Part shown: piece after piece, positions 15,238 through 23,240 of the stretch
How the letters are laid out: each line of letters begins with the position of its first letter
Numbering within the stretch: position 1 is the first letter of the stretch
Origin: Deltaproteobacteria bacterium UBA5329
Lineage (GTDB): Bacteria; Desulfobacterota; Syntrophorhabdia; Syntrophorhabdales; Syntrophorhabdaceae
DNA: 33,339 nt
Direction of reading: 5' to 3'
NCBI GenBank assembly: GCA_002408185.1
Contig: DHQV01000100.1
Location: 37,944-71,282, forward strand
Notes under the pieces: model-generated
What the model was told of the DNA's origin: nothing
The model's input: the letters and a program-made list of their open reading frames with translations, nothing else
The model's database searches: none
Made by a program: the position numbers and the translations under genes

Positions 15238-15690
15238 ATGAAAAGCGTTCTGGAAACGCTTCCCACCGATTTCCCGATAACCGACAGACCATATGAGGCG
15301 ATGGCGAGTACAATGGGAATGACGGGGGAGCAGTTGCTCGAGGAGTTGGTCTTCCTGAAGGAAAGGGGGATTATACGGAGGGTCTCCGTCATGGTGGCAC
15401 ACCGCGCCGTCTCATACGAGGGGAATGCAATGGTGGTGTGGAACGTCCCGGAGGAGCGCGTGGAAAGCGTCGGGGGCGTCATGGCGGGTTTCAGCGAGGT
15501 CAGCCACTGCTACGAACGTGATACGGCAGGGTACTGGCCGTACAACCTCTACACGATGGTTCACGGACGGACCCGTGAAGAATGCCTGGCCGTGATCGGC
15601 GAAATGGCCAGAAGATCCGGCATCGATGATTACCGGGTTCTCTTCAGCAAGCAGGAATTCAAGAAAACTTCTTTTTCGGTAAGGACATGA
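15238..15690 (+). CDS. AhbB/AhbA-type siroheme decarboxylase subunit (Lrp/AsnC-like)
   Basis: Lrp/AsnC-fold protein of about 150 aa related to AhbA/AhbB and NirDLGH, which decarboxylate siroheme to didecarboxysiroheme in alternative heme and heme d1 synthesis. A winged-helix part (about 1-55, LLEELVFLKERGIIRRVSVMV) is followed by the heme-side motif SHCYERDTAGYWPYNLYTMVHGRTREEC (quoted in pieces), which is the hallmark that separates these enzymes from true regulators. Its stop overlaps the hemL start (ATGA), placing it in tetrapyrrole synthesis. Only one subunit gene is present; AhbA and AhbB usually occur as a pair. ATG at 15238 or the GTG one codon earlier could start; neither has a clear ribosome site. 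Confidence 0.75.
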   Translation: MKSVLETLPTDFPITDRPYEAMASTMGMTGEQLLEELVFLKERGIIRRVSVMVAHRAVSYEGNAMVVWNVPEERVESVGGVMAGFSEVSHCYERDTAGYWPYNLYTMVHGRTREECLAVIGEMARRSGIDDYRVLFSKQEFKKTSFSVRT

Positions 15691-16982
15691 TAAAGACCAG
15701 ATCTAACCAGTATTGCGATGAGGCACAGCAGTTTATCCCTGGAGGCGTCAACAGCCCCGTGCGGGCATTCCAGTCGGTCCACGACAGGCCGTTCTACGTC
15801 AAACGGGCAAAAGGCGCATATCTTTACGATGTCGACGGAAATTCTTTCATCGACTACGTGTCTTCATGGGGGGCGATCATCCTCGGCCATGCCGATGACG
15901 CCCTGGTCGAGGCCGCAACTTGCGCACTCGAAGAGGGGACGAGCTACGGTGCATGCCATCCGTACGAGATCGAACTTGCCCGCCTGATCGTGGATGCGTT
16001 CCCGTCGATAGACCGTGTCCGCCTGACGACGTCAGGCACGGAAGCGACCATGAGCGCGATACGGCTCGCGAGGGGATACACGGGAAAGAACGGTGTTGTC
16101 AAGTTCCGGGGATGTTACCACGGGCACGTTGACAGCCTTCTCGTTAAAGCAGGTTCGGGCCTCGCGACATTTGGCATACCCGACAGCGCGGGGGTGCCGG
16201 CGGACCTCGCAAAGCATACGTACGTCGCGGATTTTAACAGGCCCGATACCGTTCGGCAGATCATGGACGGGTCCGATGATATCGCGTGCGTCATTATCGA
16301 ACCGGTCATGGGGAATATGGGCGTTATCCTTCCCGAGGACGGGTTTCTGAAAGGTCTTGAAACGCTGTGCAGGGAACGGGGCATACTTCTTATTTTTGAT
16401 GAGGTCATCAGCGGCTTTCGCGTTTCCTTCGGGGGCGCTCAGCACATCTGGGGCGTCGACCCGGACCTTACGTGCCTCGGCAAGATAATAGGCGGGGGAT
16501 TCCCCGTCGGGGCCTTTGGCGGCAAAGGTCGTATCATGGAGCGTCTCGCGCCGGCAGGCGACGTATACCAGGCCGGTACGTTGTCGGGGAACCCGGTCGC
16601 CGTCAGGGCCGGGATCCATGTGCTCGGCCGGCTTAAGGACAATGCCGGGACGATCTATTCCGGGTTCGCGAAGACCGGTCAGAAGCTATCGGGCGCAATG
16701 CTCGAGATCGCGGCGCGCTGCGGCGTCCCGTACCGGGTGAATTCGATCACCGGCATGTTCACGGGTTTCTTCTCGAGGTCTGAAGTAAAAGACTACGAAA
16801 GTGCCGCGGCCTGCGACAGGGAACTTTACGAAAAATTCTTCAAGGGAATGCTCGAAGAAGGCATATTTTTTGCCCCGAGCCAGTTCGAGGCGTCATTTCT
16901 CACATGTGCCTCCAGCGATCGGGAAATAGACAGGACCATTCAGGCTTGTGAGAAGGTATTCGGTGCCATCGGCGCCGGATAA
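15687..16982 (+). CDS. hemL: Glutamate-1-semialdehyde 2,1-aminomutase
   Basis: PLP/PMP enzyme converting glutamate-1-semialdehyde to 5-aminolevulinate, the first committed tetrapyrrole precursor in the C5 pathway. The 431 aa are the expected length. Signatures: FIPGGVNSPVRAF, TTSGTEATMSAIRLARG, KFRGCYHGH, FDEVISGFRV, and the PLP Lys266 in CLGKIIGGGFPVGAFGG. It overlaps ahbB by 4 bases and is followed 12 bases later by alr, so all three are probably cotranscribed. The pairing with ahbB points to the siroheme-dependent heme route found in sulfate reducers and relatives. Confidence 0.96.
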   Translation: MIKTRSNQYCDEAQQFIPGGVNSPVRAFQSVHDRPFYVKRAKGAYLYDVDGNSFIDYVSSWGAIILGHADDALVEAATCALEEGTSYGACHPYEIELARLIVDAFPSIDRVRLTTSGTEATMSAIRLARGYTGKNGVVKFRGCYHGHVDSLLVKAGSGLATFGIPDSAGVPADLAKHTYVADFNRPDTVRQIMDGSDDIACVIIEPVMGNMGVILPEDGFLKGLETLCRERGILLIFDEVISGFRVSFGGAQHIWGVDPDLTCLGKIIGGGFPVGAFGGKGRIMERLAPAGDVYQAGTLSGNPVAVRAGIHVLGRLKDNAGTIYSGFAKTGQKLSGAMLEIAARCGVPYRVNSITGMFTGFFSRSEVKDYESAAACDRELYEKFFKGMLEEGIFFAPSQFEASFLTCASSDREIDRTIQACEKVFGAIGAG

Positions 16983-16994
16983 AGGAGGCAATCT

Positions 16995-18119
16995 ATGTCG
17001 AAAGTGTCGAGGGCGGTCGCGTATATCGACCTCAATGCCCTCGAGTATAACTGTCTGTCCATCCGCAGCCGTTTGAGCTCCGGGGCAGGATTGCTCGGTG
17101 TCGTCAAGGCGGACGCCTACGGACATGGAGCGATCGAGGTTTCCCGGAAATTGGGATCGATCGGCATAGATTACCTGGGCGTTGCGACGATAGACGAGGC
17201 AATTGTCCTTAGGTCAGGTGGTATAACAAAACCGATACTCATCATGAGCGGGATATTTTCCTGGGATGATATCGAACCCCTCATCAGATACGACCTGACG
17301 CCTGTTGTTCATGACGAGGCCATCCTCGTACGGCTTGTCGAGATCACGCGAGGCTTTACGAAACCGCTCAGGATACACCTCAAGTTTGACACCGGCATGG
17401 GACGGCTTGGATTCCTGCCGCAGGAAGCGCACGAGATAGCCCAAATGCTTTACGACGCGCGCGGGATACAGGTCGAGGGTCTGATGTCGCATTTCCCGGT
17501 ATCCGAGATACGCGACGAATACGGGCTTTCGCAGGTCGCGGCATTCCGGGCGGTCATCGATACATTCCGGTCCGCCGGATTTGACCCGGCGTATCTCCAT
17601 ATGAGCAACAGCGGGGCCATCATCAATTACCCGGAGGCGCATTTTTCACTGGTCCGCGCCGGAATAAGCCTGTACGGTTCCCATCCATCGTTATCCCTCG
17701 AAAGCTTCCTCCCTTTGCGGCAGGTGATGAAGGTCTCGGCCCGCATAGCTTTTTGCAGGGAGTTTCCTGCCGGGGCCTCCTTGAGCTACGGCAGGACGTT
17801 CACGACCGGCCGGTCATCGAAGATCGCGTACATACCCGTCGGATATTCCGATGGGTACCCGCGCTCGCTTTCCAACAAGGGCTCTGTGTTGATAAACGAC
17901 ACGAGATGCAATGTTGTTGGAAGGGTATGCATGGATTGGATCCTTGCCGACGTGACCGGCATCGGTCCGGTGAAAAGCGGCGATGAAGCGGTACTGCTCG
18001 GTGAAGGCGAACGGGAAGGCGTCCGGGTCTCAGCCAATGAAATAGCCGAACTTGCAGGAACAATCCCCTACGAGATCCTGTGCAAGATCTCGAGGAGGAT
18101 TGAAAGGGTGTACGTCTGA
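16995..18119 (+). CDS. alr: Alanine racemase
   Basis: Interconverts L- and D-alanine for peptidoglycan. The 374 aa contain both catalytic bases: PLP Lys38 in VVKADAYGHGA and Tyr265 in ASLSYGRTF. FDTGMGRLGF, HMSNSGAI and the PLP-phosphate region RAGISLYGSHP are also present. The ribosome site AAAGGAGG lies 8 bases before the ATG. It follows hemL by 12 bases, so it may share that transcript even though the pathways differ. Confidence 0.96.
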   Translation: MSKVSRAVAYIDLNALEYNCLSIRSRLSSGAGLLGVVKADAYGHGAIEVSRKLGSIGIDYLGVATIDEAIVLRSGGITKPILIMSGIFSWDDIEPLIRYDLTPVVHDEAILVRLVEITRGFTKPLRIHLKFDTGMGRLGFLPQEAHEIAQMLYDARGIQVEGLMSHFPVSEIRDEYGLSQVAAFRAVIDTFRSAGFDPAYLHMSNSGAIINYPEAHFSLVRAGISLYGSHPSLSLESFLPLRQVMKVSARIAFCREFPAGASLSYGRTFTTGRSSKIAYIPVGYSDGYPRSLSNKGSVLINDTRCNVVGRVCMDWILADVTGIGPVKSGDEAVLLGEGEREGVRVSANEIAELAGTIPYEILCKISRRIERVYV

Positions 18120-18161
18120 AAAAGCCCCCTTGCCCGCTCGTCCCTCGCTCGAGCCCGCCTC

Positions 18162-19400
18162 TTAGCCTGTTGTTTCCGGGTACAGGTGCATGATATTGCG
18201 GACTATTTCGAGGTTCGAGAGAAAAACGTCGAGCATTTCGGGGTCAAAATGTTTACCTCTCTCACTCACCATAGTTTCGAGGACGCGATCTTCCTTCCAT
18301 GGCTCCTTGTATGACCTTCCGGAACTCAGCGCATCGAAGACGTCACAAATTGCCACGATACGGCCGAAAACCGGGATCTCGTCATGTTTTTTGCCGCGGG
18401 CGCGGCCGTCACTTCCCCTGTAGCCTGGCAGGGGCCTCCCCGTTGTGTGATCGATAAAGCCGGGGTACCCGTTGCCATCCCAGTGTTCATGGTGATTCAG
18501 GGTAACGAGGAATGCCGCCCTGTCGAAATCGGACCGCTGGTGTGAAAAAAGCCTTGCTCCCATGTACGTATGCCGTTTCATTATCTCGAATTCGTTGTTG
18601 TTGAGGCGGTCCGGCTTCTGGAGGATCAGGTCCGTAATGGCGACCTTGCCGACGTCGTGAAGCATTGCCGCCATTTTGAGGATATCTCTATTCTGTTCGA
18701 TCTCGGCTCTGTCGATTCCCTTTGAATGCGCCCAGGCCTCATAGAGCTCGACGGAGCACGACGAGACCCTGTTTACGTGCGCACCGGTTTCCGAGGGATC
18801 GCGAAGCTCTGCCATCTTGATCATACGCAGAATGATGTCGCGGGTCATTGTGGCGCGCTCGATGGCTATCGCCGCATTATTGGCGAAATGAACGACAAAT
18901 GGCTCGTCCTGGGGCTGAAAGGGGACGATCTTCCCGAGTCCGTTCGTTGCATTGATGAGCTGCAGCACACCGACAACTTCGTCCGTATTGGTTTTCAGGG
19001 GGAAGCACAGGACCGATTGCGTCCTGTACCCGGACAGCCTGTCGTAGGATGGATCGAACGAGAACGGAAAACTGTCCGTCAGCTCGTATACGTTTTCGAT
19101 GTTGAGGACCTGCCCGGTATTCGCCACGTAGCCGGAAATTGATTGATTATTGACAGGGACGGTGAACGTGGAATAGATCAATTTCTTGCCAGGCAGCAGC
19201 AGGTTTTGAAGGGTATCGTTCTGAGTATACCTGAAGAGGAGTTTATCGCCTTCCTTTATGTAAATGGAACCGGCATCGGCATTTGTCAGATACCGGGCTT
19301 TTGTGAGGATCCTCTCCAGGAGGATATCGATGTCCCGGGTTTGTATGACCTCGAGACCGACATTGAGCACTTCCTGGAATTTTTTCTTTTCTTCGATCAT
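18162..19400 (-). CDS. GAF and HD-GYP domain protein, probable c-di-GMP phosphodiesterase
   Basis: The 412 aa have an N-terminal GAF sensor domain (about 15-185; NADAGSIYI, LCFPLKTNTDEVVGVLQLIN) and a C-terminal HD-GYP domain (about 190-390). Metal and catalytic motifs are intact: LHDVGK with HD at 248-249, HHEHWDGNGYPG at 303-314 containing GYP, and DVFDALSSGRSYKEPW. HD-GYP enzymes hydrolyse cyclic di-GMP to pGpG/GMP. The insertion RGSDGRARGKKHDEIP after the GYP motif is longer than usual. There is no membrane segment. The GGDEF cyclase 5 kb away could be a functional counterpart, but no direct link is seen. No good ribosome site precedes the ATG. Confidence 0.88.
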   Translation of the reverse strand: MIEEKKKFQEVLNVGLEVIQTRDIDILLERILTKARYLTNADAGSIYIKEGDKLLFRYTQNDTLQNLLLPGKKLIYSTFTVPVNNQSISGYVANTGQVLNIENVYELTDSFPFSFDPSYDRLSGYRTQSVLCFPLKTNTDEVVGVLQLINATNGLGKIVPFQPQDEPFVVHFANNAAIAIERATMTRDIILRMIKMAELRDPSETGAHVNRVSSCSVELYEAWAHSKGIDRAEIEQNRDILKMAAMLHDVGKVAITDLILQKPDRLNNNEFEIMKRHTYMGARLFSHQRSDFDRAAFLVTLNHHEHWDGNGYPGFIDHTTGRPLPGYRGSDGRARGKKHDEIPVFGRIVAICDVFDALSSGRSYKEPWKEDRVLETMVSERGKHFDPEMLDVFLSNLEIVRNIMHLYPETTG

Positions 19401-19449
19401 TAATTACTATGTTATTGCCCGGGTGGGAAGGATCAAAGCTGTGGTACGT

Positions 19450-20688
19450 TCACAGAATGTATTCGAAACGTGCCTTGAAATCTTCGGGTGACATGTTTGC
19501 CGCTTTTGCGATCCGCACAAGGTTCTGGCCTTCAAGGTCTTCTTTTTCAAGCCGGATCATGTATTTTCGGGCAACCTCATATGTCTCCGTCGAAGTGTCC
19601 ACAGTCCTTATCTTCACCTTTCCGGTCTTATAGTCTATCATGTCCACAAAGGGCACGGACCTCAAATTGCCTTCGAATGAAACTATCATGGAGCCCGTAC
19701 CACCTCTTAAAAGAAACCTGACAGCGCCGTAACCGAGATTGCGTGTGTATTCCACATCGAAAGGAATAGGGTTGGCCGCACGCAGTTCATAGCCGATATT
19801 CTTATCGACAATGCCGACCTCTATGCCAAGGTCGGAGAGGGTTTTATTGACAAAATCCTTAAGCACTCTGCCGAGCTGGATCTCCGACAGTTTGAGTTCA
19901 CCTTTTTCATTCTTCTCGACCTCTTCACGCTCTTTCAACTCTTCAAGGTCGAATTTCTCCGAGATGCCCTCGGCGAGTATCGCTATACCGTAATCCCTGC
20001 ACATGGATCTCCGCTTGATGATGGCCGCGGTAAGTATGTCGGCAACTTTCTTGAAAGACAGTTCCTCTTCGGGGAATTCCTCGGGTATCAGGGACAACGT
20101 CGCTCCGGCAGCTCTTCCCATACCGAGCGCAAGGTGCCCGGCATGACGACCCATGGTCGTGATGAAATACCACCTGCCCATCGTGCGGGCATCTTCCATG
20201 AGGTTGTTCACGATATAAACCCCTACATGCCGCGCCGTTTGGAAACCAAAGGTCGAAAACCCGCCGGGAAGGGGTACATCGTTGTCGATAGTTTTCGGTG
20301 CATGCACGACGCTGATCGACCCGCGGGCCTCGCGTTCTATCCAGTTGGCCATATACAGGGTGCCGTCGCCGCCGATCGTTATGAGATACTTGATGCCAAC
20401 ACTTTTTAATGCCGACATCAGGGTATCGAATTTGGCCTTGGCATTTTCCGGCTTATCCCGTGACGTGCGCAGAACCGAACCGCCCGTGGCATGTATGCGG
20501 GATACATCGTCGATCGAAAGCGGAATGAAGATGTCTTTATGGCCCTCAAAAAGCGCCTTGAAGCCGCCCTTGATGCCGAAAACCTTTTTTCCGTTGTTGA
20601 TCGCTTCTATCGTCGCTGCGCTGATGACCCCGTTTATACCCGGAGCGGGCCCGCCACCGACAATTATTCCGATAGCCTCGTCTGCCAT
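19450..20688 (-). CDS. 6-phosphofructokinase
   Basis: Phosphorylates fructose 6-phosphate in glycolysis. The 412 aa contain GIIVGGGPAPGING at the N-terminus, GGDGT at 106-110, and the catalytic PKTIDND at 131-137. In this family Gly after GGD (GGDGT) favours ATP, whereas PPi-dependent enzymes have Asp there (GGDD). Lys in PKTIDND instead of GTIDND occurs in PPi enzymes and in the ATP-dependent plant/trypanosome-like branch. The combination therefore suggests an ATP enzyme of that branch, but donor choice needs an assay. The start at 20688 (MADEAIG) is preferred over a TTG 36 bases upstream. Divergent from nfo. Confidence 0.9.
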   Translation of the reverse strand: MADEAIGIIVGGGPAPGINGVISAATIEAINNGKKVFGIKGGFKALFEGHKDIFIPLSIDDVSRIHATGGSVLRTSRDKPENAKAKFDTLMSALKSVGIKYLITIGGDGTLYMANWIEREARGSISVVHAPKTIDNDVPLPGGFSTFGFQTARHVGVYIVNNLMEDARTMGRWYFITTMGRHAGHLALGMGRAAGATLSLIPEEFPEEELSFKKVADILTAAIIKRRSMCRDYGIAILAEGISEKFDLEELKEREEVEKNEKGELKLSEIQLGRVLKDFVNKTLSDLGIEVGIVDKNIGYELRAANPIPFDVEYTRNLGYGAVRFLLRGGTGSMIVSFEGNLRSVPFVDMIDYKTGKVKIRTVDTSTETYEVARKYMIRLEKEDLEGQNLVRIAKAANMSPEDFKARFEYIL

Positions 20689-20758
20689 GCTGTTTATTGT
20701 GCATCTTTCAGCCTTTATTTGCAAGGTTTTTTGTCATATGTTGTTGTGAGGACATGCA

Positions 20759-21592
20759 ATGAAACTTGGTTTTCATGTTTCGATATCTCAGGGTTTCGAC
20801 GTCACACTGGAAAAGGCGCAAAAACTTCAGTGTGAGACGGTGCAAATATTCGTAAAAAATCCCCGGTCATGGGCCTTAAGGACACTTACGGAAAAAGATA
20901 TCGCGGCGTTTGGCCGGCTATCCGCAGTCCTGCCGGTTTATGCGCACCTTTCATACCTTCCCAACCTGGCAAAGATCGACAGCGATGAGCGTAATCTCAA
21001 GGGCCTGCTTCATGAGGCCTCATTGTGCGTCGAACTCGGCATCAAGTACCTGGTGGCGCATCCCGGGTCGCACCCCGATAAATTGCGGGGCGCACGATTA
21101 ACCGCGCAGGCGGTAAATGCAGTGCACGATACGTATGATGTCGCCGTTCTCATCGAGAACACGGCCGGGCAGGGCAACACGCTCGGGACAAATATCGAAG
21201 AGTTGGCCCGTATCTATGAGGACATCGAGGACCAGGGCAAAGCCCTGTTTTGCATAGACACAGCGCATCTTTTTCAGTCGGGGTATAAAATAACGGAAAG
21301 AGGCGGCTGGAGCGGCTTTATCCGTGAATTCGACCGCCTGCTCGGGATTGAGAAGATTGGTTTCTTCCACCTGAATGACTCGAAGCTCCCGGCAGGCGCC
21401 CGCGCCGACCGCCACTGGCACATAGGGGAGGGCGAGATAGGCCTTGCATTTTTCAAACAGCTTTTGAAAGACAAAAGATTTGCCCATCTGGCTGGCGTCA
21501 TGGAAACGCCCAAGATGGGCAATATGGACGAAGTGAATATGAAGGTAATGCGGTCTCTACTTCCTGCGCGTGTGCCGCGTTCTCCTTCTTAA
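20759..21592 (+). CDS. nfo: Endonuclease IV (AP endonuclease)
   Basis: Cuts DNA 5' to abasic sites in base excision repair, using three zinc ions. The 277 aa carry all expected ligands: His63 (YAHLSYL), His101 (VAHPGSH), Glu133 (IENTAGQG), Asp167 and His170 (CIDTAHLF), His204 (FFHLND), Asp217 and His219 (DRHWHIGEG) and Glu249 (METPK). GAGGA lies 7 bases before the ATG. The last 36 bases are overlapped antisense by the small AURKAIP1/COX24 gene. Confidence 0.96.
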   Translation: MKLGFHVSISQGFDVTLEKAQKLQCETVQIFVKNPRSWALRTLTEKDIAAFGRLSAVLPVYAHLSYLPNLAKIDSDERNLKGLLHEASLCVELGIKYLVAHPGSHPDKLRGARLTAQAVNAVHDTYDVAVLIENTAGQGNTLGTNIEELARIYEDIEDQGKALFCIDTAHLFQSGYKITERGGWSGFIREFDRLLGIEKIGFFHLNDSKLPAGARADRHWHIGEGEIGLAFFKQLLKDKRFAHLAGVMETPKMGNMDEVNMKVMRSLLPARVPRSPS

Positions 21593-21649
21593 TTTTTTAT
21601 ATTTATGTTTCCTGATCTTCTTTTTTCTCCACTTCATTACACTGCCCAT
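21557..21649 (-). CDS. AURKAIP1/COX24-domain microprotein (30 aa)
   Basis: A 30-residue, extremely basic protein, 18 of 30 residues Lys, Arg or His, with the opening MGSVMKWRKKKIRKHKYKKL and the ending HTRRK. This is the pattern of the bacterial AURKAIP1/COX24-domain microproteins (typical MGSV-KKRRKRMRKKKHRKL), related to mitochondrial ribosomal protein mS38, so a ribosome-bound role is likely. GAGGTGA sits just before the ATG. Its 3' 36 bases overlap the end of nfo on the other strand. It is too short for most gene finders. The family call rests on composition and pattern, but the match is striking. Confidence 0.8.
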   Translation of the reverse strand: MGSVMKWRKKKIRKHKYKKLRRRTRHTRRK

Positions 21650-21791
21650 CGACTCACCTCTTTAATATTAGAAACTTGAAGCTTGTTATCAGAAAAATGA
21701 ACGCTAACAACATAACCTGAACCAGCGTGTTTTTTCAAGCACATAATGAACAAAACATCTGCGCACCCGACCCGGGACCGCTCCGATTATA

Positions 21792-21820
21792 TTGAAATAA
21801 GCCCTCAAAATCGCTATAAT
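21792..21820 (+). promoter_or_regulatory. Promoter of the tRNA-Arg gene
   Basis: TTGAAA (21792-21797), 17 bases, TATAAT (21815-21820), with the tRNA 5' end 10 bases later. Near-consensus. Confidence 0.75.
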
Positions 21821-21829
21821 AACCACCAT

Positions 21830-21903
<74 letters not shown>

Positions 21904-21915
21904 CTTCTACAAACT

Positions 21916-21939
21916 CTGGGGGAATTCCTGGGGGAATTC
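21916..21939. repeat. Tandem 12-bp repeat between tRNA and integrase
   Basis: CTGGGGGAATTC occurs twice head to tail (21916-21927 and 21928-21939), directly after the tRNA and ending at the integrase stop. It is a candidate arm-type binding site for the integrase or excisionase. Confidence 0.7.
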
Positions 21940-22894
21940 ACTCCAACCTCTTCATTGCTTCAATACTGCTTCCCTTCAAAGACTGCAAATAAATATCAGT
22001 TGTCGTTGCTCTCTGATGCCCCAGTAAAACCTGAATATCGGTGAGAGGAACATTTAATTCAGCCAGTTTAGAAGCCCCGTAATGCCTTAAACAGTGGTAA
22101 GTGAAAGGTTTGACTTCGGCTTGTTCGCATAGTCTTTTTAAAAGTTTATCCCGGTAATCAAAATCTTTCTTGGTTCTCTTGTTTATAAAGACAAATTCCC
22201 CATTTTTTGGGGCAGTGTCCAGCTCCCGGTAGAGAGTGTCATTAATCGGGATCTTTCTTTCCACCAGGTCGGAGTTCTTGGATTTGCGGGTTCTTAAAAC
22301 AAGAAACCTCTTATCCAGGTTGATGTCTTCCCATTTTAGACGGTTAATTTCTCTGACACGGGCTAAAGTGTGAATAATGACTAAAAGATATCTTCTCTGC
22401 TCCTGGTTAGCAACGGTTAGAACCTTGTCGATGTCCTCTTTAGGGGGAATGTACTTAGGGGTCTTATCGACTCCGTATTTTTCTATCCCCGTGCAAGGAT
22501 TGATATAGAACCAATGGTTTTTAATGCCGTGATTGAAAAGGGCTTTCAACAACTTGAGCTTGCGGTTAGCCAGGGTCTTTGACTTCCTAGCTACTTGATT
22601 GAGATATTCCTGAATGTCATCGTGGTTTATCTTGGGGAAACTCCCCCAGACTAAAAGCAGTTCTTCAAAGAATGATTTGTTTTCCTGAAAGTGTTTCTTA
22701 CTCCTCCTTATTTCGATTTCCTCCAATCTGGAATTGCAGAGCTTTAAGAAGTCCGTATTTATCGACTTTGCTCCGGTCCGTGCCTCTGCCTCCGCCTGAA
22801 TAGCCTCGGTCTTTGTCTGGTATCCTCCTTTCTTGTATCTCACTCCGTCCTTCAGGAAGTCGTATCGCCACCTGTTCCCGTGCTTCTCTACCAC
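21938..22894 (-). CDS. Tyrosine-type site-specific integrase
   Basis: Phage-type tyrosine recombinase that integrates the island. With the GTG start at 22894 it has 318 aa: an arm-binding N-terminus (WRYDFLKDGVRYKKGGYQTK), a core-binding domain (about 65-135) and a catalytic domain with Arg179 (LARVREINRL), His267-x-x-Arg270 (HCLRHYG), His293 (GHQRATTTDIY) and nucleophile Tyr302. All key residues are present, so it should be active. GTG at 22894 is chosen because GGAGG (22907-22903) is then 8 bases away; an ATG at 22900 would be only 2 bases from it. It lies against the tRNA-Arg 3' end in convergent orientation, the usual arrangement for tRNA-targeting elements. Confidence 0.92.
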   Translation of the reverse strand: MVEKHGNRWRYDFLKDGVRYKKGGYQTKTEAIQAEAEARTGAKSINTDFLKLCNSRLEEIEIRRSKKHFQENKSFFEELLLVWGSFPKINHDDIQEYLNQVARKSKTLANRKLKLLKALFNHGIKNHWFYINPCTGIEKYGVDKTPKYIPPKEDIDKVLTVANQEQRRYLLVIIHTLARVREINRLKWEDINLDKRFLVLRTRKSKNSDLVERKIPINDTLYRELDTAPKNGEFVFINKRTKKDFDYRDKLLKRLCEQAEVKPFTYHCLRHYGASKLAELNVPLTDIQVLLGHQRATTTDIYLQSLKGSSIEAMKRLE

Positions 22895-23048
22895 TGTCAT
22901 CACCTCCTATGATTTGTTTGATTTTATTCATTTTGAAACGAACTAACCTTCCTATCTTCACGCCTCCCAATTCTTGGGCGTGTTTATATACAAATTCAAC
23001 ACTGCATTTTAAAAGGTTACTCACCTGCTGGGCAGTAAGGAGTTCCAT
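22698..23048 (-). CDS. Excisionase-like helix-turn-helix protein
   Basis: Residues 1-48 form a small winged-helix DNA-binding domain of the excisionase/MerR-like kind (LTAQQVSNLLKCSVEFVYKHAQ, then VKIGRLVRFKMNKI; quoted in two pieces). It would bias the integrase toward excision. The reading frame continues to 116 aa, overlapping the first 200 bases of the integrase in another frame. That tail is rich in Arg, Gly and Glu, without family resemblance, and looks like a shadow of the integrase frame. Either the tail is tolerated or the functional protein is a frameshifted or shorter product. The start ATG has CAGCAGG-like weak ribosome binding. Confidence 0.65.
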   Translation of the reverse strand: MELLTAQQVSNLLKCSVEFVYKHAQELGGVKIGRLVRFKMNKIKQIIGGDDSGREAREQVAIRLPEGRSEIQERRIPDKDRGYSGGGRGTDRSKVDKYGLLKALQFQIGGNRNKEE

Positions 23049-23057
23049 TCAAGCCCT

Positions 23058-23240
23058 CTAGACCATCCTTAGCAGGTATCTATAAGCCTTTTTAAACTGG
23101 CGTAAATGTTCCCTGATTCCGGCAATGTGCAGGTCTTCGCTTTCTACATCGTAGCCTTTTTTCAGGTTCCGTCTGCGACGGGCATAAGCCCTTTTCAATT
23201 CTTTCCGAGCATTATCACAAATAAATTCATATTCTGTCAT
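23058..23240 (-). CDS. Small basic protein of unknown function
   Basis: 60 aa, strongly helical and charged (ARKELKRAYARRRRNLKKGY), no recognised family. It has a good ribosome site, GGAGG, 7 bases before the ATG, and its start overlaps the stop of the preceding 67-codon frame (ATGA). That supports it as a real gene of the leftward island operon. Nucleic-acid binding is plausible from charge alone. Confidence 0.6.
   Translation of the reverse strand: MTEYEFICDNARKELKRAYARRRRNLKKGYDVESEDLHIAGIREHLRQFKKAYRYLLRMV

Noticed and set aside
15034..15402. 123-codon N-terminal extension of dapL
   Set aside because: It runs through the IS relic and palindrome, has no family similarity, and the ATG at 15033 has a good ribosome site.
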